The notes beneath the pieces were generated by a model. The model did not search any database, was not told the DNA's origin, and saw nothing but the letters and a program-made list of their open reading frames with translations. The translations under genes were made by a program, and so were the position numbers. Positions 1 to 8,586 of a DNA stretch of 64,000 nucleotides are shown here, piece by piece. How positions within the stretch are numbered: the first letter of the stretch is position 1; each line of letters begins with the position of its first letter. The DNA comes from Aldehydirespirator sp965116965 (GTDB taxonomy: Bacteria; Actinomycetota; Acidimicrobiia; Acidimicrobiales; Aldehydirespiratoraceae), in the NCBI GenBank assembly GCA_965116965.1, contig OZ220743.1, forward strand, positions 1,178,001 to 1,242,000, given 5' to 3'.

Positions 1-1294
1 TGCAGCGCAGGAAGTAGCCGGCCCTCAGCCGCACCTCGCGGCCCGGCGCCAGCCGGTAGAACTTGCGGGGCGGGTCGAGCATGAAGTCGTCGCGCTCGAT
101 CCACAGCCGCTCCGTGAACGGCACCAGCCGGTTGCCCGCCAAGGAGTCCTCGGGGTTGTTGACCGCGCTGCGGTGCTCGACCGGCCGGTCCTGCCGCGGC
201 CAGTTGGTGATGAACACCTCCAGGGGGCGCAGCACGGCCATGCGGCGCGGGGCGATGCGGTTGAGGTGGGTCCGCACGAAAGACTCCAGCAGCTCGATCT
301 CGTGCACACCGTTCACCCGGGCCAGGCCGATGTGGGCGCAGAACTCCCTGATGGCCTCGGGCGGGTAGCCCCGCCGGCGCAGACCCCGCAGCGTGGGCAG
401 CCGCGGGTCGTCCCAGCCGTCCACCAGCCCCTCCTCCACGAGCGTGATCAGCCTCCGCTTCGACATGACGGTGTGGGTCAGGTTCAACCGTGCGAACTCG
501 TACTGGCGGGGACGGTCGCCGGGCAACCGCAGGTGCTCCAGGTACCAGTCGTAGAGCTGCCGGTGGGCGTCGAACTCCAGCGAGCACAGCGAGTGGGTGA
601 CGCCCTCTATGGCGTCGCTCTGGCCGTGGGCCCAGTCGTAGGTGGGGTAGATGCACCAGGCGTCGCCGGTGCGGAAGTGGGCGGTGTGGCGGATCCGGTA
701 CATGACCGGGTCGCGCATCAGCATGTTGGGGTGGGCCATGTCGATCTTGGCCCGCAGCACCTTCTCGCCATTCTCGAAGCGCCCCGCCCGCATGTCGCGC
801 AGCAGGCTCAGGTTCTTCTCCACTGAGCGGTCCCGCCAGGGGCTCTCGGTGCCCGGCGTGCTGAAGTCCCCCCGGGTGGCCGAGATGGTCTCGGCGTCCT
901 GGTCGTCCACGTAGGCCAGCCCCTGCTGCACCAGGTGCTCGGCCCACCCGTAGAGACGCTCGAAGTAGTCGGAGGCATAGACGGCCCGGCCCTCGGGCTC
1001 GAAGCCCAGCCAGGCGATGTCGTCGGCTATGGCCCGCGCGTAGGCGGCGTCCTCGCCCTCGGGGTTGGTGTCGTCGAAGCGCAGCCGGCAGGCGCCGCCG
1101 TTCTCGGCGGCCACCTCGAAGTTCAGGCACACCGCCTTGGCGTGGCCTATGTGCAGGAACCCGTTGGGCTCGGGCGGGAAACGGGTCTGCACCCGCCCGG
1201 CGTAGGTCCCGGCCGCGTTGTCGGCCTGAACCTGCTCCCGTATGAAGTCCAGCGGCCGGTGCACGCCCCCGGCCTCGTCGCGTGTCTCGGCCAC
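1..1294 (-). CDS. glnS: Glutaminyl-tRNA synthetase, N-terminal part (cut by window edge)
   Basis: This cytosolic class I aminoacyl-tRNA synthetase charges tRNA-Gln with glutamine. About 431 codons are visible before the reading frame leaves the window at base 1. The class I HIGH signature appears as PPEPNGFLHIGHA about 30 residues in, and the KMSKS-equivalent appears as VMSKRRL. The MSKR form, followed by WDDPRLPTLRGLRRRGY and later NRIAPRRMAVL, is the GlnRS rather than the GluRS pattern. The start is taken as GTG at 1294, giving VAETRDEAGG; an in-frame TTG at 1330 is an alternative, and neither has a clear Shine-Dalgarno. The gene lies 81 bases downstream of livF on the same strand, so read-through from the liv operon is possible. 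The anticodon-binding C-terminal beta-barrels lie outside the window. Confidence 0.93.
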   Translation of the reverse strand, partial: MAETRDEAGGVHRPLDFIREQVQADNAAGTYAGRVQTRFPPEPNGFLHIGHAKAVCLNFEVAAENGGACRLRFDDTNPEGEDAAYARAIADDIAWLGFEPEGRAVYASDYFERLYGWAEHLVQQGLAYVDDQDAETISATRGDFSTPGTESPWRDRSVEKNLSLLRDMRAGRFENGEKVLRAKIDMAHPNMLMRDPVMYRIRHTAHFRTGDAWCIYPTYDWAHGQSDAIEGVTHSLCSLEFDAHRQLYDWYLEHLRLPGDRPRQYEFARLNLTHTVMSKRRLITLVEEGLVDGWDDPRLPTLRGLRRRGYPPEAIREFCAHIGLARVNGVHEIELLESFVRTHLNRIAPRRMAVLRPLEVFITNWPRQDRPVEHRSAVNNPEDSLAGNRLVPFTERLWIERDDFMLDPPRKFYRLAPGREVRLRAGYFLRC

Positions 1295-1375
1295 GGAGGA
1301 GTTACTAGCAGCCGATCGCGTCTCATCCAACGGACCCGGTCGCCGCGCCGCCCTGACGCGCCGTCCAGGGGGCCG

Positions 1376-2122
1376 CTAGGTGTCGGCTTGGCCCAGGTAG
1401 GAGGCTCTCAGGTCGGGGTGGGCCAGCAGGTTCTCGGCGGTGTCGTCGAGCACCACCCGGCCGGTTTGCAGCACCCAGCCCCTGTCCGCGATGGACAGGG
1501 CCATGTTGGCGTTCTGCTCCACCATGAACACGGTCAGGCCGGCTTCGTGGATCTGCTGGATGAGTTCGAAGTTCTGCTGCACGAGTGCGGGGGCCAGGCC
1601 CATCGAGGGCTCGTCCATCAACAGCACCCGGGGCTTGGCCATCAGCGCCCGGCCCATGGCCACCATCTGCTGCTCGCCCCCCGACAGCGTGCCCGCCTTC
1701 TGGCTGAGGCGCTCCCGGACCCGGGGGAACAGTTCGAACACCCGCGCCATGTCGGCGGCAATGCCGTCGGTGTCGGACCGCAGGTAGGCGCCCAGGTCGA
1801 GGTTCTCGCGCACGCTGAGGCGCTTGAACAGGCGGCGGTTCTCCGGGACCATGGTCACGCCGCGGGCTACCCGGTAGCTGGTCGGCTTGTCGTTGACGAC
1901 CTCGCCGTCGAGCACGACCTCCCCCGACGTCGGCTTGAGCATGCCGAGCAGGGTCTTGAGAGTGGTGGACTTGCCGCTGGCGTTGCCTCCCAGCAGGCAG
2001 ACCAGCTCTCCCGCATGGATCGACAGGTTCACGTCCTTCAGGGCGTGGACCGCTCCGTAGTGGGCGTTCACCGAGCGCATCTCCAGCAGCGGGACGGTTT
2101 CGCGTGGCTGCCCATCGCTCAT
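1376..2122 (-). CDS. livF: Branched-chain amino acid-type ABC transporter ATP-binding protein LivF
   Basis: This is the second ATPase of a Liv-type (HAAT family) importer, working at the inner face of the membrane with LivG, LivH and LivM. The 248-residue product has Walker A GGNASGKST, signature LSGGEQQM, Walker B VLLMDEPSMGLAP and the switch region around FMVEQNA, all in the usual order. LivF normally has GRNGAGKTT at Walker A; the change keeps the GxxxxGKS/T core. The start is ATG at 2122 (MSDGQPRETV), four bases into the end of livG (ATGA). The frame stays open upstream to 2293, but that part only shadows livG. It is the last gene of the ThDP enzyme-livH-M-G-F unit. The transported substrate could be a branched-chain amino acid, an amide or an aromatic acid; sequence alone does not decide. 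Confidence 0.93.
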   Translation of the reverse strand: MSDGQPRETVPLLEMRSVNAHYGAVHALKDVNLSIHAGELVCLLGGNASGKSTTLKTLLGMLKPTSGEVVLDGEVVNDKPTSYRVARGVTMVPENRRLFKRLSVRENLDLGAYLRSDTDGIAADMARVFELFPRVRERLSQKAGTLSGGEQQMVAMGRALMAKPRVLLMDEPSMGLAPALVQQNFELIQQIHEAGLTVFMVEQNANMALSIADRGWVLQTGRVVLDDTAENLLAHPDLRASYLGQADT

Positions 2123-2928
2123 GACTCTTCGGCCCCCTGGCCCAGGTAGGCCTCGATCACCCGGGGGTCGTTGGAGACATCGGCGTAGTCTCCTTCGGCG
2201 ATCTTCACGCCGTGATCGAGAACCACAACCCGGTCCGAGACCTCCCGCACCACCTCCATGTCGTGCTCGATGACCACGATGGCGAAACCCCACTCGTCGC
2301 GCAGACGTCCGATCATCCCGGTGAGTTCGGCCGACTCCACCGGGTTCATCCCGGCCACCGGCTCGTCGAGCAGGATCAGCTTGGGCTGGGTGGCCATGGC
2401 CCTGGCGATCTCGAGCCGGCGCCGGTTCGCATAGGACAGGGTGAAGGCGGGCTGATCGAAGCGATACCCGACCAGCCGGGACCCGAAGAAGCTGAGGACC
2501 TTCTCGGCCCGCTCGCGGATCTCGGCCTCCTCACGGCGGAACGCGGGCGTGTAGAACAGCGCGCCGAAGGCGTGCTGGTGAGTGCGGCAGTGCTGGGACA
2601 CCATCACGTTCTCCAGCACGGTCATGTTGGCGAACAGCCGCACATTCTGGAAGGTGCGGGCGATGCCTCGGGCTGTGACCCGGTTGGGGTCCAGACCCAG
2701 CAGCGAGGCGCCCTCGAAGAGGATGTCGCCTTCAGACCGCTCGACGGTGGCGGTTATGGCGTTGAACAACGTGGTCTTGCCTGCGCCGTTCGGCCCGATC
2801 ACCGAGACGATCTCGCCGGAGTGAACCTCGAAGTCGAGTCCGTCGAGGGCGTGCAGACCACCGAAATCGACACTCAGGTTGCGGGTCTCCAGCAGCGGCG
2901 GGCCGGCGGTTCCGTTGGCTGCGCTCAT
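2119..2928 (-). CDS. livG: Branched-chain amino acid-type ABC transporter ATP-binding protein LivG
   Basis: This 269-residue cytoplasmic ATPase pairs with LivF to power the Liv-type importer. Walker A GPNGAGKTT, Walker B LILLDEPVAGMNP and a following ARGIARTFQNVRLF Q-loop region are clear. The ABC signature is written LSYANRRRLEIARAMA, where LivG proteins usually have LSYGQQRRLEIARAL, so the normal SGG-like core is degenerate, as is common in LivG. MNPVE after Walker B is a LivG hallmark. The start at 2928 overlaps the livM stop by four bases (ATGA), and its own stop overlaps livF the same way. This implies tight translational coupling and equal dosage of the two ATPases. Confidence 0.94.
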   Translation of the reverse strand: MSAANGTAGPPLLETRNLSVDFGGLHALDGLDFEVHSGEIVSVIGPNGAGKTTLFNAITATVERSEGDILFEGASLLGLDPNRVTARGIARTFQNVRLFANMTVLENVMVSQHCRTHQHAFGALFYTPAFRREEAEIRERAEKVLSFFGSRLVGYRFDQPAFTLSYANRRRLEIARAMATQPKLILLDEPVAGMNPVESAELTGMIGRLRDEWGFAIVVIEHDMEVVREVSDRVVVLDHGVKIAEGDYADVSNDPRVIEAYLGQGAEES

Positions 2929-4772
2929 GTCGCCGATGCGGCTCGCGGGCCGTTGCCGTCGTTGCCGTCATCCTCCACCTGGCCCCGGAGCCAGGCGTCC
3001 TGGGCCATCTCCTGCTGGTGCAGCTCGCGCGATCGGCGGACGCTCGGAATCAGGCCTTCGGGCCGGGCCAGCATCATCCAGATCAGCAGCGCCCCGTAGA
3101 TCAGCAGCTTGAACTCTGAGAACTCGGCCAGCAGGCCGGGCTGCTTGGGTCCGCCGAGGACGCCGATCAGCACCGCAGAGCCGGCGATGACGCCCATGAT
3201 GCTGCCCATGCCGCCGAAGATCACCACCACCAGGATCACGATCGACACCAGGATCAGGAAGCTGTTGGGGAACACTGAGCCGACCTTGGCCGAGAAGATC
3301 GCTCCGCTGAAGGACCCCAGCACCGCGCCGACCACGAAGGCCAGCAGCTTGACGTTCACCGTGTTGATGCCCATGGCCTCGGCCACCGTCTCGTCCTCGC
3401 GGACCGCCATCCAGGCCCGCCCGAGCCGGGACCGCTCCAGGCGCCAGGAGACATATATGGCGAGCGCGCAGAAGGCCAGCACCAGATAGAACACCCGGCG
3501 CGGGTCGGTGCCGGCCACGCTGGTCAGGCCGAAGATCCCCGCTCCGGGGATCTTGGTGATGCCCTGCGATCCGCCGAACCAGCCCGAAAGCCAGTCCGAC
3601 AGGAAGATCAACCGGATGATCTCGCCGAAACCCAACGTGACGATGGCCAGGTAGTCGCCCCGCATCCGGATGACCGGCGCCCCGATGAACAGACCCACCA
3701 GGCCCGTGATGATCACCACCACGATGAGTGCCACGAGCCAGGGCATCTCGGGGTTGATCCGCGGCGAGGTGGCGGCGGTGAGCACCGCGGCCGAGTAGCT
3801 GCCCACCGCGAAGAAGGCCACGTAGCCCAGGTCCAGGATCCCGGCCAGGCCGACCACGACGTTGAGGCCCAGAGCCAGCAGTACGAACAGCCCGACGTTG
3901 GCGAGCAGCTCGTTGGTGAGCTTGCCCGCGAACATGGGCAGGATCACCAGCACCGCCCCGGTCAGCACGATCAGACCGAAGTTCGTGCGAGCCCGCTTGG
4001 CCTCCTCCAGTTCGTTGATGCGGGTCCGAACCTGCTGGACGCGTCCCCGGCCGAGAACCGCCAGGATCCCCGAGGCGGCGGCCAGGCCAAGCGCGCCGGT
4101 CCAGTTGAGGCCGCCCCGGCGGGCGTAGAGCCGGTCGGTCAGGGCCTCCAGCCGCATGCCCTCGGCGAGGTCCACCACCAGCGGTTCGAGCACCGCGGCG
4201 CCCCCCACCGCGAGGACCATGGTCACCATCGCCCGGCGGGTGCCCGGGCCCAGCAGCCGGAGCAGCCCGGCCGCTCCGCCGACGATCGCCCCGATCAGCA
4301 GCCAGATCACCACCGCGAACCAGGTCGCGTTGCCGAAGGCCAAGAGCTCGGCCAGCATCGGGCTCCAGTTGACGAGCGGCTCGCGCAGGTCGAAGTTGGC
4401 CAGCAGCACCGCAAGCAGCGACAGCCCTCCGGCGGCCAGGGCTCCGCAGATGGCCCCTCCAGCCGCTTCGTGAGCGCCCGCTGCATAGACCGGCACGCCC
4501 TCGCGCTTTGTCTGGTGGCCGACACGGTGCCCGGCCGCGAACGGCACGACCAGTAGCGTCAAGTACCCCAGGCTGAGCACGGGCTTGACTACAACTCGCT
4601 CGTCAAGGCGCACCGGCATGTTGGAAAGGGCGATGAAGATCTGGGCTGCCGCACCGACCGCGCCCATGCGCACCAGCCGCCGCCAGTCCTGGGCCAGCGC
4701 CGGCCGCGCCGGCGCCGGCGGGGTCTCGGCGGGGCCGGCTGCTCCTGCCTCGGGCGGAGCGGTCGCGGTCAT
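2925..4772 (-). CDS. livM: LivM permease with a large extra N-terminal membrane domain
   Basis: This is one of the two membrane channel subunits of the Liv-type importer. At 615 residues it is much longer than usual (roughly 300-425). The conserved permease core starts near residue 268 and includes LGLNVVVGLAGILDLGYVAF, the EAA-like cytoplasmic loop around RAWMAVREDETVAEAMGIN, and GGMGSIMGVIAGS. Residues 1-265 add a Pro/Ala-rich tail, about six hydrophobic segments and a charged stretch (RVRTRINELEEAKRARTN) just before the core. E. coli LivM has a shorter N-terminal extension, so this may be an expanded version of it, though I cannot align it by eye. There is no internal stop or frame change. 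The gene overlaps livH upstream and livG downstream by ATGA. Confidence 0.88.
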   Translation of the reverse strand: MTATAPPEAGAAGPAETPPAPARPALAQDWRRLVRMGAVGAAAQIFIALSNMPVRLDERVVVKPVLSLGYLTLLVVPFAAGHRVGHQTKREGVPVYAAGAHEAAGGAICGALAAGGLSLLAVLLANFDLREPLVNWSPMLAELLAFGNATWFAVVIWLLIGAIVGGAAGLLRLLGPGTRRAMVTMVLAVGGAAVLEPLVVDLAEGMRLEALTDRLYARRGGLNWTGALGLAAASGILAVLGRGRVQQVRTRINELEEAKRARTNFGLIVLTGAVLVILPMFAGKLTNELLANVGLFVLLALGLNVVVGLAGILDLGYVAFFAVGSYSAAVLTAATSPRINPEMPWLVALIVVVIITGLVGLFIGAPVIRMRGDYLAIVTLGFGEIIRLIFLSDWLSGWFGGSQGITKIPGAGIFGLTSVAGTDPRRVFYLVLAFCALAIYVSWRLERSRLGRAWMAVREDETVAEAMGINTVNVKLLAFVVGAVLGSFSGAIFSAKVGSVFPNSFLILVSIVILVVVIFGGMGSIMGVIAGSAVLIGVLGGPKQPGLLAEFSEFKLLIYGALLIWMMLARPEGLIPSVRRSRELHQQEMAQDAWLRGQVEDDGNDGNGPRAASAT

Positions 4773-5899
4773 GTCCGGTCCTCGGCCGGCAGTCGCTCAC
4801 CGAAGAACCCGGCGGGACGCAACAGCAGCACGCCGATGAGAACGGCGAAGGCCACCGCGTCGCGCAGCTGGGACACCCCGCTCACCCCGAGCGGCTCCAG
4901 GATCAGCAGCGGGCCCACCGACTCGGCCACCCCGATGGTGATCCCTCCGGCCATGGCCCCGCCCAGATGGCCGATGCCTCCCACCACGGCCGCGCTGAAC
5001 GCCTTGATCCCGGGCAGGAAGCCGGTGGTGTGGATCACGCTGCGGAACAGGATCCCCCACAGGATCCCGGCCAGGCCGGCCATGGCGCCGCCCACCGCGA
5101 ACACTCTCACGATGGTGCGGTTCACGTCGATGCCCATCAGCGCGGCGATCTCGGCGTCCTCGGCCACCGCCCGCATCGCCTTGCCGCCCTTGGTGTGCTC
5201 CACCAGGTACCACAGCGCGAACATCGAGACTGCGGCCACCACCACCACCAGGATCCGCGCTCCCTCGATCTGCATGAAGGTGTGCTTGTCCTTCACCCAG
5301 TCGGGTACGTCGGGATAGGCCTTGGCCGCGGGACCGAGCAGCACTATCGAGGCGTTCTGGATGAAGAACGAGACCCCGATCGAGGTGATGAGCGGGATCA
5401 GCCGCGGCGATCCCCGCAGCGGCCGGTAGGCGACCCGCTCCATGATCACCGCAGTCATGGTGCACACGATCATCGAGACGATCACGATGAAGACCAGGGA
5501 CCCGATGAAGTTGCTCTCCCACAGCCCGGCGTCGGCGAGCTTGTTGGAGGTGATCATCCCGGTCATGGCCCCCACCATGAACACCTCGCCGTGGGCGAAG
5601 TTGATGAAGCCGAGAACCCCGTAGACCATCGAGTAGCCCAACGCGATCAGCCCGTACATGCAGCCCTGGGCCACCCCGGAGATGATCAAGCCCCGGAACT
5701 GGGCGCCGGTGAGGCCGGTGGCGTCGGGGTTGGCCCACCGCGCGAAGGGGTTGTCGGTGTCGATCTCCTGCCAGATGAAGGCGATCAGACCGACCGCGAT
5801 CACGGTCAGGGCCGCCACGCGCAGGAAAGCCAGAAACCAGTCTACTCCGGTGCGCGGCACCCCTTTGCGAGGCCCGCTCGTTCGGATCATCGAGGGCAT
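4769..5899 (-). CDS. livH: Branched-chain amino acid-type ABC transporter permease LivH
   Basis: This integral membrane permease forms the translocation path with LivM. The 376-residue protein has an N-terminal hydrophobic segment (about residues 24-45), then the characteristic LivH block GCMYGLIALGYSMVYGVLGF followed by INFAHGEVFM. The cytoplasmic coupling loop follows (GKAMRAVAEDAEIAALMGI), then the C-terminal GIGHLGGAMAGG region. The start is ATG at 5899; ATG at 5890 would remove three residues. It is 19 bases downstream of the ThDP enzyme stop, which places that enzyme in the same operon. No solute-binding protein is encoded in this operon; the nearest candidate is the lipoprotein at 10738-12063. 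Confidence 0.94.
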   Translation of the reverse strand: MPSMIRTSGPRKGVPRTGVDWFLAFLRVAALTVIAVGLIAFIWQEIDTDNPFARWANPDATGLTGAQFRGLIISGVAQGCMYGLIALGYSMVYGVLGFINFAHGEVFMVGAMTGMITSNKLADAGLWESNFIGSLVFIVIVSMIVCTMTAVIMERVAYRPLRGSPRLIPLITSIGVSFFIQNASIVLLGPAAKAYPDVPDWVKDKHTFMQIEGARILVVVVAAVSMFALWYLVEHTKGGKAMRAVAEDAEIAALMGIDVNRTIVRVFAVGGAMAGLAGILWGILFRSVIHTTGFLPGIKAFSAAVVGGIGHLGGAMAGGITIGVAESVGPLLILEPLGVSGVSQLRDAVAFAVLIGVLLLRPAGFFGERLPAEDRT

Positions 5900-5918
5900 C
5901 CTAGAGCATGCACTAGCA

Positions 5919-7547
5919 TCAGCGCCGCCGTCTCATGAGCGGCCACGGATCGGGCTCGTCGGCGATGTCCACCACCACCAACGACGGGCCTGGATGGACC
6001 AGCGACTTCTCGAGCACCGCCGGCAGTTCGTCGGGGCGGCCGGCTCGCTCGGTGCGCACACCGAAACTCTCGCCGAAGGCGACCCAGTCGGGGTTGCGTA
6101 GCGCCGAGGCGATGGTCCGGTCCGGGCCGAAGCGCTGCCGCTGCAGGCGCTGCACATTGGCGTAGCCGGCGTTGTCGAACAGCAGCACGGTCGTGTTGAT
6201 GCCGTGCTGAACCGCGGTGGCCAACTCCGTCGCGGTGAACAGCATCCCGCCGTCGCCGACGATGGTGAGTTGGGTCCGGTCCGGCGCAGCGGCCGCCGCG
6301 CCCATTCCCTGGGCGACGCCTGCGCCCAACGTTCCCGCTCCGCCCGTGCTGAGAAAGGTGCGGGGCCGGCGATGCTCGTAGCCGATGTGGGCCACGAAGG
6401 CCACCTGGGTCATGTCCTCGACGATGATCCCGTCGTCGGGCATCACCGACCGGATGGCGCGCAGATAGCTGAGCTGGGGCTCCAGGTAGGCGATCCGCTC
6501 GAAGTGCTGGTCCCGCAGCTCGGCGATCTCGTCGGTGCGATCCTCCCTGCGGCGGTTGTGGCGGCCGAGTGCATCGATGAGCATCCTGCACGCCTCGGCC
6601 GCGTCGCCGTGGACGCCGACTGTGCCGGTACCGTGCCTGTCCAGCTCGCCGGCGTCGATGTTCACCTGCACGATCGTCTGGCCAGGGTCCACCCCCCACT
6701 CCACGTTCGGGAACTCCATCCGGGTTCCGATGCCCAGCACGACGTCCGAGGTGGGCCACAGGTCACGGCCGACGGTCAGGTAGGCGTGCAGGCGGTGCCG
6801 CGTGTCCACCACGCCCAGGCCCATGTGCCGGGCGTAGACCGGCGCCTCCAGCATCTCGGCCAGCTCCCTGACAGGCTCGGAGGCGTCCTGGGCGCCGCCG
6901 CCCACAGCGATCAGCGGGCGACGGGCCTGCCCGAGGACCCGGGCGGCCTGCTCGATCCGGTCGGGGTCGACCGGCGGCGTCGACGCCCGGGGCGCCTCGA
7001 GCGCGCCGCCGGCGGGCTGGCTCCACACGTCCACGGGCACCTCCACCGCCACGGGGCGTGGCACGCCGGACACCAGCTCGTCGATGGCCCGCCGCCACAC
7101 GCCGACAGCGTCAAGCCCGCTGCCGATGTAGCCGGTGTGCTTGGTGAGCTGGCCCAGAACGGCTGCGGGGTCGGGCAGGTCGTGCAGGATCCCGGTGTTC
7201 AGGCCCCGCAACCCCGAGGGAACCGCCCCGACCAGAGCGAGCACCCTGGCGTTGCCCCAGTAGGCGCTGGTCAGGCCGGCCGCGGCGTTGAGCATGCCCG
7301 GACCGGGCACCACGCACAGCGCGGCCGGCCGTCCGGTTGCCTGGGCCGCGCCCAGGGCCATGCAGGCCGCGCCCTGCTCGTGGCGGGTAACGACCGGCCG
7401 GATGTCGCGGGCGTCGAGGAGGGCGTCGAAGAAGTCGTCGTTCTGCACGCCGGGCAGGCAGAACAGAGTGTCCACCCCCAGCGACCGGAGGGCCTCGACT
7501 GAGAGCCGGGCGACCGTGGCTGCTGGGGCTGTCGAGTGCACGGTCAC
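5919..7547 (-). CDS. Thiamine diphosphate-dependent enzyme, acetolactate synthase / benzoylformate decarboxylase-like
   Basis: This 542-residue protein has the three-domain ThDP decarboxylase/carboligase fold: N-terminal PYR domain, central domain, C-terminal PP domain. The cofactor-activating glutamate is in VTRHEQGAACMA (about residue 57), and GPGMLNAAAG follows as in the IlvB family. The ThDP/Mg motif near residue 440 begins GDGG and closes with DNAGYAN rather than the usual NN pair, spaced about 28 residues as expected. Substrate is not decidable; acetolactate synthase large-subunit paralogues, benzoylformate decarboxylases and related 2-oxoacid enzymes share these motifs. No ilvN regulatory subunit or ilvC lies nearby, which argues against housekeeping acetolactate synthase. 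Being first in an operon with livHMGF suggests catabolism of an imported amino or aromatic acid, which is inference. Confidence 0.85.
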   Translation of the reverse strand: MTVHSTAPAATVARLSVEALRSLGVDTLFCLPGVQNDDFFDALLDARDIRPVVTRHEQGAACMALGAAQATGRPAALCVVPGPGMLNAAAGLTSAYWGNARVLALVGAVPSGLRGLNTGILHDLPDPAAVLGQLTKHTGYIGSGLDAVGVWRRAIDELVSGVPRPVAVEVPVDVWSQPAGGALEAPRASTPPVDPDRIEQAARVLGQARRPLIAVGGGAQDASEPVRELAEMLEAPVYARHMGLGVVDTRHRLHAYLTVGRDLWPTSDVVLGIGTRMEFPNVEWGVDPGQTIVQVNIDAGELDRHGTGTVGVHGDAAEACRMLIDALGRHNRRREDRTDEIAELRDQHFERIAYLEPQLSYLRAIRSVMPDDGIIVEDMTQVAFVAHIGYEHRRPRTFLSTGGAGTLGAGVAQGMGAAAAAPDRTQLTIVGDGGMLFTATELATAVQHGINTTVLLFDNAGYANVQRLQRQRFGPDRTIASALRNPDWVAFGESFGVRTERAGRPDELPAVLEKSLVHPGPSLVVVDIADEPDPWPLMRRRR

Positions 7548-7594
7548 GGCTGCGGCAGTCGGCGGGGCTCTGGCGCCGGGAGAGGACGCGGCCT

Positions 7595-7643
7595 GAACTT
7601 CAATGAGTCAACCACCCCAGAGGTGGTCGACCGCTTGAAGTTC
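7595..7643. repeat. 49-nt dispersed imperfect palindrome, copy 1
   Basis: Two 22-nt arms (7595-7616 and 7622-7643) are inverted around a 5-nt centre. The arms match except for a short block in the middle (GAACTTCAA-tga/gcg-GTC-a/g-ACCACC). It sits between the 3' end of the FAH-family gene and the 5' end of the ThDP enzyme, both on the minus strand. Related copies lie at 9393-9441 and 62186-62234. No T-tract follows, so a simple intrinsic terminator is not obvious. Confidence 0.85.
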
Positions 7644-7668
7644 GGGACCGGGACCGCTCGGCCTTCCG

Positions 7669-8505
7669 TCAGCCGGCCACGCAGGGGTTGACCATCTCGC
7701 CGATGCCCTCGATGGTGGTGCGTACCACCATGCCGGGAGCGAGCCACTCCTGGGGATCTCGGGCCATGCCGACGCCACCGGGGGTGCCGGTGGCGATGAC
7801 GTCGCCCGGGTCGAGGGTCATGATCGTGCTCAGGTCGGCCACGATTTCCGCCGGGCCGAACACCAGCTGGTCGGTGTTGGACGACTGCTTGGTGGTCCCG
7901 TCGACGGTGCAGCTCACGTTCAGGCCCCTGCCGTCGCCGATCTCATCGGCGGTGGCCAACGCCGGGCCGACCGGCGTGGACCCCTCGAAGGTCTTGCCGG
8001 CCAGGAATTGCGTCGTGCGGGTCTGCCAGTCGCGGATGGACACGTCGTTGAGCACCGTGAAGCCGGCGATGGCCCCGAGAGCCTCGTCCGGCCCGGCATT
8101 GCGCACCTCGCGGCCGACGACCACAGCCAGTTCCACCTCCCAGTCGGCGTTGGTCGACGCCTCGGGCGGAGGGAGCCGGATCGGGTCGTAGGGACCGGTC
8201 AGCGCCCGGCGGTACTTCGCGAAGTAGATGGGCGCCGTGGGCAGTGGGCTGTTGGTCTCCGCCGCGTGGTCGCGGTAGTTGAGGCCGACGCAGACGATCT
8301 TGTCGGGTGCCGGGATCACCGGAGCGAGGTCGGCGCCGTCTGCGGCCACAGCGCCTCCCGACTCGGCCACGGGCAGCCCGCCCGTCGTCACCGGCCCCGC
8401 TTCGAGCACCGCCCGCACGTCGGGAGCGTCGAGCAGCACGATCTCATCGCTCGACAGCCGACCGGCACGGGTAGCTCCATCGATCCGGACGGTCACGAGT
8501 CGCAT
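7669..8505 (-). CDS. Fumarylacetoacetate hydrolase family protein
   Basis: This 278-residue enzyme has the FAH fold, used by fumarylacetoacetases, fumarylpyruvate hydrolases and homoprotocatechuate-pathway isomerase/decarboxylases. These act on the C-C bond of beta-dioxo or 2-oxo acids with a divalent metal. Visible family blocks are KIVCVGLNYRDHAAE, ADWEVELAVVVGREV (metal-binding glutamates), GKTFEGSTPVGPAL and VIATGTPGGVGMARDP. The start is ATG at 8505 (MRLVTVRIDG). The frame is open further upstream to 9387, but that part is antisense to the thioesterase gene. It is transcribed divergently from that gene across an 81-base gap. With the neighbouring ThDP enzyme and transporter it suggests aromatic or keto-acid breakdown (inference). 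Confidence 0.9.
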   Translation of the reverse strand: MRLVTVRIDGATRAGRLSSDEIVLLDAPDVRAVLEAGPVTTGGLPVAESGGAVAADGADLAPVIPAPDKIVCVGLNYRDHAAETNSPLPTAPIYFAKYRRALTGPYDPIRLPPPEASTNADWEVELAVVVGREVRNAGPDEALGAIAGFTVLNDVSIRDWQTRTTQFLAGKTFEGSTPVGPALATADEIGDGRGLNVSCTVDGTTKQSSNTDQLVFGPAEIVADLSTIMTLDPGDVIATGTPGGVGMARDPQEWLAPGMVVRTTIEGIGEMVNPCVAG

Positions 8506-8586
8506 TGGGGGTTCTCCGAGTTGTGCGGACGCGCGAGAGCGCCAGACTACCAGCGTGTTCACGGGCGCCTCTGAGGCCGAGCGGGT

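Noticed and set aside
173..2149. Long open frames on the plus strand over 173-826 and 935-2149
   Set aside because: They are antisense shadows of glnS and livF; their His/Pro/Gly/Val-rich composition has no domain signal.
7595..7643. Palindrome as a plain rho-independent terminator
   Set aside because: The stem is not especially G+C-rich compared with the genome and no T-tract follows on either strand; kept as a repeat instead.
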